A DNA stretch of 64,000 nucleotides. Origin: Hippophae tibetana. Taxonomy: Eukaryota; Streptophyta; Magnoliopsida; Rosales; Elaeagnaceae. The notes beneath the pieces are model-generated. The model saw only the letters and a list, made by a program, of their open reading frames with translations. It was not told the origin of the DNA and ran no database searches. How positions within the stretch are numbered: the stretch's first letter is position 1; every line of letters starts with the position of its first letter. The DNA is taken from positions 32,166,001 through 32,230,000 of the forward strand of contig CM072801.1 in assembly GCA_037013495.1 (NCBI GenBank). The letters are read 5' to 3'. Shown here piece after piece: positions 49,101 through 62,200 of this stretch. The position numbers were made by a program, and so were the translations under genes.

Positions 49101-51930
49101 CTGGCCTCACTATGGAACCTGAATTATATACCCAAATTCCATCATTTACATCACTAACCAAGGGTTTTAGCTTTTTCTCGCAAATTTCCGTTTTACTTAC
49201 TTTCGATTTTATTCAATAGAGCTATAAAGGAGATATTTGTTCCGACCAAGGTTTCATTATTTATGTGTTCTATAAATCTATATTCTTCGAAAAGGAAATA
49301 GGAGAATAGAAAAAGAAAGGAGCAACTGTTGAAATTTTTAATAAAACAAAACATTTAAGAAATCGAACTTTCAACTTTATACGACCAAAACTTTTGACTA
49401 TGGTATCGTAAGGACTATTATAATATATCAAATTTAAGCTCTTATCGATTCACACAATTATTGTTAGCCTCACTAAGGAACCTGAATTATGTACCCAATT
49501 CCATCATTCACATCACTTACCTAGGATTATAGGTTTTTCTCCCAAATTTCCGTTTTACATAGTTTTAATTTTATTCAATAGAACTGTAATGGATATATAT
49601 GTGCCGACCAGGGGTTCTTTATATATGTGTTCAATAAATCTCTATTTTTCGAAAAAAAAATAGGAGAATAGTAAAAGAAAGGAGCAACTGTTTAAATTTT
49701 CAAAAAAAAAACAAAATATTTGATAAATTCTACTTTTAACTTTATACGACTATAACTTTTGACTCGGATATCGTAACGAAAATTATAATATATCAAATCG
49801 ATGCTCTTATCGATTCACACAATTATTTCTGGCCTCACTGTGGAACCTGAATTATATACCCAAATTCCATCATTTACATCACTAACCAAGGGTTTTAGCT
49901 TTTTCTCGCAAATTTCCGTTTTACTTACTTTCGATTTTATTCAATAGAGCTCTAAAGGAGATATTTGTTCCGACCAAGGTTTCATTATTTATGTGTTCTA
50001 TAAATCTATATTCTACGAAAAGGAAATAGGAGAATAGAAAAAGAAAGGAGCAACTGTTGAAATTTTCAATAAAACAAAACATTTAATAAATCGAATTTTC
50101 AAATTTATACGACCAAAACTTTTGACTATGGTATCGTAAGGACTATTATTATATATCAAATTTAAGCTCTTATCGATTCACACAATTAGTGTTCGCCTCG
50201 CTAAGGAACGTGAATTATGTACCCAAATCCATCATTTACATCACTTACCTAGGGTTTTAGGTTTTTCTCCCAAATTTCCGTTTTACTTACTTTTGATTTT
50301 ATTCAATAGAACTGTAAAGGAGATATTTGTGCCGACCAGGGGTTTTTTATATATGTGTTCAATAAATCTCTATTTTTCGAAAAAAAAAATAGGAGAATAG
50401 TAAAAGAAAGGAGCAACTGTTTAAATTTTCAGAAAAAAACAAAACATTTGATAAATTCTACTTTTAACTTTATACGACTATGACTTTTGACTCGGGTATC
50501 GTAACGAAAATTATAATATATCAAATCAAAGCTCTTATCGATTCACACAATTATTTCTGGCCTCACTATGGAACCTGAATTATATACCCAAATTCCATCA
50601 TTTACATCACTAACCAAGGGTTTTAGCTTTTTCTCGCAAATTTCCGTTTTACTTACTTTCGATTTTATTCAATAGAGCTATAAAGGAGATATTTGTTCCG
50701 ACCAAGGTTTCATTATTTATGTGTTCTATAAATCTATATTCTTCGAAAAGGAAATAGGAGAATAGAAAAAGAAAGGAGCAACTGTTGAAATTTTTAATAA
50801 AACAAAACATTTAAGAAATCGAACTTTCAACTTTATACGACCAAAACTTTTGACTATGGTATCGTAAGGACTATTATAATATATCAAATTTAAGCTCTTA
50901 TCGATTCACACAATTATTGTTAGCCTCACTAAGGAACCTGAATTATGTACCCAATTCCATCATTCACATCACTTACCTAGGATTATAGGGTTTTCTCCCA
51001 AATTTCCGTTTTACATAGTTTTAATTTTATTCAATAGAACTGTAATGGATATATATGTGCCGACCAGGGGTTCTTTATATATGTGTTCAATAAATCTCTA
51101 TTTTTCGAAAAAAAAATAGGAGAATAGTAAAAGAAAGGAGCAACTGTTTAAATTTTCAAAAAAAAAACAAAATATTTGATAAATTCTACTTTTAACTTTA
51201 TACGACTATAACTTTTGACTCGGATATCGTAACGAAAATTATAATATATCAAATCGATGCTCTTATCGATTCACACAATTATTTCTGGCCTCACTGTGGA
51301 ACCTGAATTATATACCCAAATTCCATCATTTACATCACTAACCAAGGGTTTTAGCTTTTTCTCGCAAATTTCCGTTTTACTTACTTTCGATTTTATTCAA
51401 TAGAGCTCTAAAGGAGATATTTGTTCCGACCAAGGTTTCATTATTTATGTGTTCTATAAATCTATATTCTACGAAAAGGAAATAGGAGAATAGAAAAAGA
51501 AAGGAGCAACTGTTGAAATTTTCCATAAAACAAAACATTTAATAAATCGAACTTTCAACTTTATACGACCAAACTTTTGACTATGGTATCGTAAGGACTA
51601 TTATAATATATCAAATTTAAGCTCTTATCGATTCACACAATTATTGTTAGCCTCACTAAGGAACCTGAATTATGTACCCAATTCCATCATTCACATCACT
51701 TACCTAGGATTATAGGTTTTTCTCCCAAATTTCCGTTTTACATAGTTTTAATTTTATTCAATAGAACTGTAATGGATATATATGTGCCGACCAGGGGTTC
51801 TTTATATATGTGTTCAATAAATCCCTATTTTTTGAAAAAAAAAATAGGAGAATAGTAAAAGAAAGGAGCAACTGTTGAAATTTTCAAAAAAAAAACAAAA
51901 CGTTTGATAAATTCTACTTTTAACTTTATA
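46107..51930. repeat. Satellite B three-dimer higher-order repeat (2,184 bp) followed by a two-dimer copy (1,456 bp)
   Basis: Three dimer types run 46107, 46835, 47562, then again 48291, 49019, 49747, and then only the last two types at 50475 and 51203. Markers are TTCTTTAAAAAGG in the first type, CGACTATGACTTTTGACTCG in the second, and GACTCGGATATCG with CACTGTGGAACC and TATTCTACGAAAAGG in the third. The variants CCCAATTCCATCATTCAC and GGATTATAGG in B2 are shared across the later copies. Loss of the first type in the last copy fits an unequal exchange out of register by one dimer. Confidence 0.9.
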
Positions 51931-53390
51931 CGACTATAATTTTTGACTCGGGTATCGTAACGAAAATTATAATATATAAAATCGAAGCTCTTATCGATTC
52001 ACACTATTATTCCTGGCCTCACTATGGAACCTAAATTATATACCCTAATTCCGTCATTTACATCACTAACCAAGGGTTTTAGCTTTTTCTCGCAAATTTC
52101 CGTTTTACTTACTTTCGATTTTATTCAATAGAGCTCTAAAGGAGATATTTGTTCCGACCAAGGTTTCATTATTTATGTGTTCCATAAATCTATATTCTTC
52201 AAAAAGGAAATAGGAGAATAGAAAAAGAAAGGAGCAACTGTTGAAATTTTCAATAAAACAAAACATTTAATAAATCGAACTTTCAACTTTATACGACCAA
52301 AACTTTTGACTATGGTATCGTAAGGACTATTATAATATATCAAAATTAAGCTCTTATCGATTCAGACAATTAGTGTTCGCCTCGCTAAGGAACGTGAATT
52401 ATGTACCCAAATCCATCATTTACATCACTTACCTAGGGTTTTAGGTTTTTCTCCCAAATTTCCGTTTTACATAGTTTTAATTTTATTCAATAGAACTGTA
52501 ATGGAGATATATGTGCCGACCAGGGGTTCTTTATATATGTGTTCAATAAATCCCTATTTTTTGAAAAAAAAAATAGGAGAATAGTAAAAGAAAGGAGCAA
52601 CTGTTGAAATTTTCAAAAAAAAAAACAAAACGTTTGATAAATTCTACTTTTAACTTTATACGACTATAATTTTTGACTCGGGTATCGTAACGAAAATTAT
52701 AATATATAAAATCGAAGCTCTTATCGATTCACACTATTATTCCTGGCCTCACTATGGAACCTGAATTATATACCCAAATTCCGTCATTTACATCACTAAC
52801 CAAGGGTTTTAGCTTTTTCTCGCAAATTTCCGTTTTACTTACTTTCGATTTTATTCAATATAGCTCTAAAGGAGATATTTGTTCCGACCAAGGTTTCATT
52901 ATTTATGTGTTCCATAAATCTATATTCTTCAAAAAGGAAATAGGAGAATAGAAAAAGAAAGGAGCAACTGTTGAAATTTTCAATAAAACAAAACATTTAA
53001 TAAATCGAACTTTCAACTTTATACGACCAAAACTTTTGACTATGGTATCGTAAGGACTATTATAATATATCAAAATTAAGCTCTTATCGATTCACACAAT
53101 TAGTGTTCGCCTCGCTAAGGAACGTGAATTATGTAGCCAAATCCATCATTTACATCACTTACCTAGGATTTTAGGTTTTTCTCCCAAATTTCCGTTTTAC
53201 ATAGTTTTAATTTTATTCAATAGAACTGTAATGGAGATATATAATCGCCGACCAGGGGTTCTTTATATATGTGTTCAATAAATCCCTATTTTTTGAAAAA
53301 AAAAATAGGAGAATAGTAAAAGAAAGGAGCAACTGTTGAAATTTTCAAAAAAAAACAAAAATTTTGATAAATTCTACTTTTAACTTTATA
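51931..53390. repeat. Satellite B tandem duplication of one dimer (730 bp)
   Basis: Dimers at 51931 and 52661 are near copies, sharing CGACTATAATTTTTGACTCG, ATATATAAAATCGAAGC, ATTATTCCTGGCC and ATTCCGTCATTTAC, all rare elsewhere. The same type reappears singly at 58484 and 63581. They differ at a few sites, for example CACCTAAATTATATACCC-like changes near 52,030 and AATATAGCTC near 52,860. Confidence 0.85.
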
Positions 53391-56297
53391 CGACTATAAC
53401 TTTTGACTCGGGTATCGTAACGAAAATTATAATATATCAAATCGAAGCTCTTATCGATTCATACTATTATTTCTGGCATCACTATGGAACCTGAATTATA
53501 TACCCAAATTCCATCATTTAAATCACTAACCAAGGGTTTTAGCTTTTTCTCGCAAATTTCCGTTTTACTTACTTTCGATTTTATTCAATAGAGCCCTAAA
53601 GGAGATATTTGTTCCGACCAAGGTTTCATTATTTATGTGTTCCATAAATCTATATTCTTCGAAAAGGAAATAGGAGAATAGAAAAAGAAAGGAGCAACTG
53701 TTGAAATTTTCAATAAAACAAAACATTTAATAAAACGAATTTTCAACTTTATACGACCAAACTTTTGACTATGGTATCGTAAGGACTATTATAATATATC
53801 AAATTTAAGCTCTTATCGATTCACACAATTAGTGTTCGCCTCGCTAAGGAACTTGAATTATGTACCCAAATCCATCATTTACATCACTTACCTAGGATTT
53901 TAGGTTTTTCTCCCAAATTTCCGTTTTACATAGTTTTAATTTTATTCAATAGAACTATAATGGAGATATTTGTGCCGACCAGGGGTTGTTTATATATGTG
54001 TTCGATAAATCTCTATTTTTCGAAAAAAAAATAGGAGAATAGTAAAAGAAAGGAGCAACTGTTTAAATTTTCAGAAAAAAACAAAACATTTGATAAATTC
54101 TACTTTTAACTTTATACGACTATAACTTTTGAGTGGGGTATCGTAACGAAAATTATAATATATCAAATCGAAGCTCTTATCGATTCACACAATTATTTCT
54201 GGCCTCACTATGGAACCTGAATTATATACCCAAATTCCATCATTTACATCACTAACCAAGGGTTTTAGCTTTTTCTCGCAAATTTCCGTTTTACTTACTT
54301 TCGATTTTATTCAATAGAGCCCTAAAGGAGATATTTGTTCCGACCAAGGTTTCATTATTTATGTGTTCCATAAATCTATATTCTTCGAAAAGGAAATAGG
54401 AGAATAGAAAAAGAAAGGAGCAACTGTTGAAATTTTCAATAAAACAAAACATTTAATAAAACGAACTTTCAACTTTATACGACCAAACTTTTGATTAGGG
54501 TATCGTAAGGACTATTATAATATATCAAATTTAAGCTCTTATCGATTCACACAATTATTGTTAGCCTCACTAAGGAACCTGAATTATGTACCCAAATCCA
54601 TCATTTACATCACTTACCTAGGATTTTAGGTTTTTCTCCCAAATTTCCGTTTTACATAGTTTTAATTTTATTCAATAGAACTATAATGGAGATATATGTG
54701 CCGACCAGGGGTTCTTTATATATGTGTTCAATAAATCCCTATTTTTTGAAAAAAAAAATAGGAGAATAGTAAAAGAAAGGATCAACTGTTGAAATTTTCA
54801 AAAAAAAAACAAAACGTTTGATAAATTCTACTTTTAACTTTATACGACTATAACTTTTGACTCGGGTATCGTAACGAAAATTATAATATATCAAATCGAA
54901 GCTCTTATCGATTCATACTATTATTTCTGGCATCACTATGGAACCTGAATTATATACCCAAATTCCATCATTTACATCACTAACCAAGGGTTTTAGCTTT
55001 TTCTCGCAAATTTCCGTTTTACTTACTTTCGATTTTATTCAATAGAGCCCTAAAGGAGATATTTGTTCCGACCAAGGTTTCATTATTTATGTGTTCCATA
55101 AATCTATATTCTTCGAAAAGGAAATAGGAGAATAGAAAAAGAAAGGAGCAACTGTTGAAATTTTCAATAAAACAAAACATTTAATAAAACGAACTTTCAA
55201 CTTTATACGACCAAACTTTTGACTATGGTATCGTAAGGACTATTATAATATATCAAATTTAAGCTCTTATCGATTCACACAATTAGTGTTCGCCTCGCTA
55301 AGGAACCTGAATTATATACCCAAATCCATCATTTACATCACTTACCTAGGATTTTAGGTTTTTCTCCCAAATTTCCGTTTTACATAGTTTTAATTTTATT
55401 CAATAGAACTATAATGGAGATATTTGTGCCGACCAGGGGTTGTTTATATATGTGTTCAATAAATCTCTATTTTTCGAAAAAAAAAATAGGAGAATAGTAA
55501 AAGAAAGGAGCAACTGTTTAAATTTTCAGAAAAAAACAAAACATTTGATAAATTCTACTTTTAACTTTATACGACTATAACTTTTGACTGGGGTATCGTA
55601 ACGAAAATTATAATATATCAAATCGAAGCTCTTATCGATTCACACAGTTATTTCTGGCCTCACTATGGAACCTGAATTACATACCCAAATTCCATCATTT
55701 ACATCACTAACCAAGGGTTTTAGCTTTTTCTCGCAAATTTCCGTTTTACTTACTTTCGATTTTATTCAATAGAGCCCTAAAGGAGATATTTGTTCCGACC
55801 AAGGTTTCATTATTTATGTGTTCCATAAATCTATATTCTTCGAAAAGGAAATAGGAGAATAGAAAAAGAAAGGAGCAACTGTTGAAATTTTCAATAAAAC
55901 AAAACATTTAATAAAACGAACTTTCAACTTTATACGACCAAACTTTTGACTATGGTATCGTAAGGACTATTATAATATATCAAATTTAAGCTCTTATCGA
56001 TTCACACAATTATTGTTAGCCTCACTAAGGAACCTGAATTATGTACCCAAATCCATCATTTACATCACTTACCTAGGATTTTAGGTTTTTCTCCCAAATT
56101 TCTGTTTTACATAGTTTTAATTTTATTCAATAGAACTGTAATGGAGATATATGTGCCGACCAGGGGTTCTTTATATATGTGTTCAATAAATCTCTATTTT
56201 TCGAAAAAAAAATAGGAGAATAGTAAAAGAAAGGAGCAACTGTTTAAATTTTCAAAAAAAAACAAAACATTTGATAAATTCTACTTTTAACTTTATA
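53391..56297. repeat. Satellite B two-dimer duplication, 1,454-1,455 bp shift
   Basis: Dimers at 53391 and 54117 match those at 54845 and 55572. The first pair shares TTCATACTATTATTTC and CTGGCATCACTATGG; the second shares TTTTGAGTGGGG or TTTTGACTGGGG and GAGCCCTAAAGG. The B2 members near 53,830 and 55,290 are mosaics: they start as the GTGTTCGCCTCGC subtype and end as the ATAATGGAGATATTTG form. Confidence 0.82.
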
Positions 56298-59200
56298 CGA
56301 CTATAACTTTTGACTCGGGTATCGTAACGAAAATTATAATATATCAAATCGAAGCTCTTATCGATTCACACAATTATTTCTGGCCTCACTGTGGAACCTG
56401 AATTATATACCCAAATTCCATCATTTACATCACTAACCAAGGGTTTTAGCTTTTTCTCGCAAATTTCCGTTTTACTTACTTTCGATTTTATTCAATAGAG
56501 CTATAAAGGAGATATTTGTTCCGACCAAGGTTTCATTATTTATGTGTTCTATAAATCTATATTCTTCGAAAAGGAAATAGGAGAATAGAAAAAGAAAGGA
56601 GCAACTGTTGAAATTTTCCATAAAACAAAACATTTAATAAATCGAACTTTCAACTTTATACCACCAAACTTTTGACTATGGTATCGTAAGGACTATTATA
56701 ATATATCAAATTTAAGCTCTTATCGATTCACACAATTATTGTTAGCCTCACTAAGGAACCTGAATTATGTACCCAAATCCATCATTCACATCACTTACCT
56801 AGGATTTTAGGTTTTTCTCCCAAATTTCCGTTTTACATAGTTTTAATTTTATTCAATAGAACTGTAATGGAGATATATAATCGCCGACCAGGGGTTCTTT
56901 ATATATGTGTTCAATAAATCCCTATTTTTTGAAAAAAAAAATAGGAGAATAGTAAAAGAAAGGAGCAACTGTTGAAATTTTCAAAAAAAAAACAAAAATT
57001 TTGATAAATTCTACTTTTAACTTTATACGACTATAACTTTTGACTCGGGTATCGTAACGAAAATTATAATATATCAAATTGAAGCTCTTATCGATTCATA
57101 CTATTATTTCTGGCATCACTATGGAACCTGAATTATATACCCAAATTCCATCATTTACATCACTAACCAAGGGTTTTAGCTTTTTCTCGCAAATTTCCAT
57201 TTTACTTACTTTCGATTTTATTCAATAGAGCCCTAAAGGAGATATTTGTTCCGACCAAGGTTTCATTATTTATGTGTTCCATAAATCTATATTCTTCGAA
57301 AAGGAAATAGGAGAATAGAAAAAGAAAGGAGCAACTGTTGAAATTTTCAATAAAACAAAACATTTAATAAAACGAACTTTCAACTTTATACGACCAAACT
57401 TTTGACTATGGTATCGTAAGGACTATTATAATATATCAAATTTAAGCTCTTATCGATTCACACAATTAGTGTTCGCCTCGCTAAGGAACCTGAATTATGT
57501 ACCCAAATCCATCATTTACATCACTTACCTAGGATTTTAGGTTTTTCTCCCAAATTTCCGTTTTACATAGTTTTAATTTTATTCAATAGAACTATAATGG
57601 AGATATTTGTGCCGACCAGGGGTTGTTTATATATGTGTTCAATAAATCTCTATTTTTCGAAGAAAAAAAAAGAAGAATAGTAAATGAAAGGAGCAACTGT
57701 TTAAATTTTCAAAAAAAAACAAAACATTTGATAAATTCTACTTTTAACTTTATACGACTATAACTTTTGACTCGGGTATCGTAACGAAAATTATAATATA
57801 TTAAATCGAAGCTCTTATCGATTCACACAATTATTTCTAGCCTCACTATGGAACCTGAATTATATACCCAAATTCCATCATTTACATCACTAACCAAGGG
57901 TTTTAGCTTTTTCTCGCAAATTTCCGTTTTACTTACTTTCGATTTTATTCAATAGAGCCCTAAAGGAGATATTTGTTCCGACGAAGGTTTCATTATTTAT
58001 GTGTTCCATAAATCTATATTCTTCAAAAAGGAAATAGGAGAATAGAAAAAGAAAGGAGCAACTGTTGAAATTTTCCATAAAACAAAACATTTAATAAATC
58101 GAACTTTCAACTTTATACGACCAAACTTTTGACTATGGTATCGTAAGGACTATTATAATATATCAAATTTAAGCTCTTATCGATTCACACAATTATTGTT
58201 AGCCTCACTAAGGAACCTGAATTATGTACCCAAATCCATCATTCACATCACTTACCTAGGATTTTAGGTTTTTCTCCCAAATTTCCGTTTTACATAGTTT
58301 TAATTTTATTCAATAGAACTGTAATGGATATATATGTGCCGACCAGCGGTTCTTTATATATGTGTTCAATAAATCCCTATTTTTTGAAAAAAAAAATAGG
58401 AGAATAGTAAAAGAAAGGAGCAACTGTTGAAATTTTCAAAAAAAAAAACAAAACGTTTGATAAATTCTACTTTTAACTTTATACGACTATAATTTTTGAC
58501 TCGGGTATCGTAACGAAAATTATAATATATAAAATCGAAGCTCTTTTCGATTCACACTATTATTCCTGGCCTCACTATGGAACCTGAATTATATACCCTA
58601 ATTCCGTCATTTACATCACTAACCAAGGGTTTTAGCTTTTTCTCGCAAATTTCCGTTTTACTTACTTTCGATTTTATTCAATAGAGCTCTAAAGGAGATA
58701 TTTGTTCCGACCAAGGTTTCATTATTTATGTGTTCCATAAATCTATATTCTTCAAAAAGGAAATAGGAGAATAGAAAAAGAAAGGAGCAACTGTTGAAAT
58801 TTTCAATAAAACAAAACATTTAATAAATCGAACTTTCAACTTTATACGACCAAAACTTTTGACTATGGTATCGTAAGGACTATTATAATATATCAAAATT
58901 AAGCTCTTATCGATTCAGACAATTAGTGTTCGCCTCGCTAAGGAACGTGAATTATGTACCCAAATCCATCATTTACATCACTTACCTAGGGTTTTAGGTT
59001 TTTCTCCCAAATTTCCGTTTTACATAGTTTTGATTTTATTCAATAGAACTGTAATGGAGATATATGTGCCGACCAAGGGTTCTTTATATATGTGTTCAAT
59101 AAATCCCTATTTTTTGAAAAAAAAATAGGAGAATAGTAAAAGAAAGGAGCAACTATTGAAATTTTCAAAAAAAAAACAAAACTTTTGATAAATTCTACTT

Positions 59201-62200
59201 TTAACTTTATACGACTATAACTTTTGACTCGGGTATCGTAACGAAAATTATAATATATCAAATCGAAGCTCTTATCGATTCACACAATTATTTCTGGCCT
59301 CACTATGGAACCTGAATTATAGACCCAAATTCCATCATTTACATCACTAACCAAGGGTTTTAGCTTTTTCTCGCAAATTTCCGTTTTACTTACTTTCGAT
59401 TTTATTCAAAAGAGCTCTAAAGAAGATATTTGTTCCGACCAAGGTTTCATTATTTGTGTGTTCCATAAATCTATATTCTTCGAAAAGGAAATAGGAGAAT
59501 AGAAAAAGAAAGGAGCAACTGTTGAAATTTTCAATAAAACAAAACATTTAAGAAATCGAACTTTCAACTTTATACGACCAAAACTTTTGACTATGGTATC
59601 GTAAGGACTATTATAATATATCAAAATTAAGCTCTTATCGATTCACACAATTAGTGTTCGCCTCGCTAAGGAACGTGAATTATGTACCCAAATCCATCAT
59701 TTACATCACTTACCTAGGATTTTAGTTTTTTCTCCCAAATTTCCGTTTTACATAGTTTTAATTTTATTCAATAGAACTGTAATGGAGATATATAATCGCC
59801 GACCAGGGGTTCTTTATATATGTGTTCAATAAATCCCTATTTTTTGAAAAAAAAAAATAGGAGAATAGTAAAAGAAAGGAGCAACTGTTGAAATTTTCAA
59901 AAAAAAACAAAAATTTTGATAAATTCTACTTTTAACTTTATACGACTATAACTTTTGACTCGGGTATCGTAACGAAAATTATAATATATCAAATCGAAGC
60001 TCTTATCCATTCATACTATTATTTCTGGCATCACTATGGAACCTGAATTATATACCCAAATTCCATCATTTACATCACTAACCAAGGGTTTTAGCTTTTT
60101 CTCGCAAATTTCCGTTTTACTTACTTTCGATTTTATTCAATAGAGCCCTAAAGGAGATATTTGTTCCGACCAAGGTTTCATTATTTATGTGTTCCATAAA
60201 TCTATATTCTTCGAAAAGGAAATAGGAGAATAGAAAAAGAAAGGAGCAACTGTTGAAATTTTCAATAAAACAAAACATTTAATAAAACGAACTTTCAACT
60301 TTATACGACCAAACTTTTGACTATGGTATCGTAAGGACTATTATAATATATCAAATTTAAGCTCTTATCGATTCACACAATTAGTGTTCGCCTCGCTAAG
60401 GAACCTGAATTATATACCCAAATCCATCATTTACATCACTTACCTAGGATTTTAGGTTTTTCTCCCAAATTTCCGTTTTACATAGTTTTAATTTTATTCA
60501 ATAGAACTATAATGGAGATATTTGTGCCGACCAGGGGTTGTTTATATATGTGTTCAATAAATCTCTATTTTTCGAAAAAAAAAATAGGACAATAGTAAAA
60601 GAAAGGAGCAACTGTTTAAATTTTCAGAAAAAAACAAAACATTTGATAAATTCTACTTTTAACTTTATACGACTATAACTTTTGACTGGGGTATCGTAAC
60701 GAAAATTATAATATATCAAATCGAAGCTCTTATCGATTCACACAATTATTTCTGGCCTCACTATGGAACCTGAATTATATACCCAAATTCCATCATTTAC
60801 ATCACTAACCAAGGGTTTTAGCTTTTTCTCGCAAATTTCCGTTTTACTTACTTTCGATTTTATTCAATAGAGTCCTAAAGGAGATATTTGTTCCGACCAA
60901 GGTTTCATTATTTATGTGTTCCATAAATCTATATTCTTCGAAAAGGAAATAGGAGAATAGAAAAAGAAAGGAGCAACTGTTGAAATTTTCAATAAAACAA
61001 AACATTTAATAAAACGAACTTTCAACTTTATACGACCAAACTTTTGACTATGGTATCGTAAGGACTATTATAATATATCAAATTTAAGCTCTTATCGATT
61101 CACATAATTATTGTTAGCCTCACTAAGGAACCTGAATTATGTACCCAAATCCATCATTTACATCACTTACCTAGGATTTTAGGTTTTTCTCCCAAATTTC
61201 CGTTTTACATAGTTTTAATTTTATTCAATAGAACTGTAATGGAGATATATGTGCCGACCAGGGGTTCTTTATATATGTGTTCAATAAATCTCTATTTTTC
61301 GAAAAAAAAATAGGAGAATAGTAAAAGAAACGAGCAACTGTTTAAATTTTCAAAAAAAAACAAAACATTTGATAAATTCTACTTTTAACTTTATACGACT
61401 ATAACTTTTGACTCGGGTATCGTAACGAAAATTATAATATATCAAATCGAAGCTCTTATCGATTCACACAATTATTTCTGGCCTCACTGTGGAACCTGAA
61501 TTATATACCCAAATTCCATCATTTACATCACTAACCAAGGGTTTTAGCTTTTTCTCGCAAATTTCCGTTTTACTTACTTTCGATTTTATTCAATAGAGCT
61601 ATAAAGGAGATATTTGTTCCGACCAAGGTTTCATTATTTATGTGTTCTATAAATCTATATTCTTCGAAAAGGAAATAGGAGAATAGAAAAAGAAAGGAGC
61701 AACTGTTGAAATTTTCCATAAAACAAAACATTTAATAAATCGAACTTTCAACTTTATACCACCAAACTTTTGACTATGGTATCGTAAGGACTATTATAAT
61801 ATATCAAATTTAAGCTCTTATCGATTCACACAATTATTGTTAGCCTCACTAAGGAACCTGAATTATGTACCCAAATCCATCATTCACATCACTTACCTAG
61901 GATTTTAGGTTTTTCTCCCAAATTTCCGTTTTACATAGTTTTAATTTTATTCAATAGAACTGTAATGGAGATATATAATCGCCGACCAGGGGTTCTTTAT
62001 ATATGTGTTCAATAAATCCCTATTTTTTGAAAAAAAAAATAGGAGAATAGTAAAAGAAAGGAGCAACTGTTGAAATTTTCAAAAAAAAAACAAAAATTTT
62101 GATAAATTCTACTTTTAACTTTATACGACTATAACTTTTGACTCGGGTATCGTAACGAAAATTATAATATATCAAATTGAAGCTCTTATCGATTCATACT

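Noticed and set aside
33131..52951. Recurrent MEPELYT... frames of 62-65 codons in satellite B1
   Set aside because: One per B1 monomer; the C-terminal half depends on a T-run of 4 or 5 bases and many monomers break the frame. These are chance frames in the repeat.
27060..59624. Minus-strand frames of about 72 codons near 27.1, 59.1 and 59.5 kb, and similar ones in satellite A
   Set aside because: They are reverse-strand readings of satellite monomers that happen to lack a stop; equivalent monomers elsewhere are closed.
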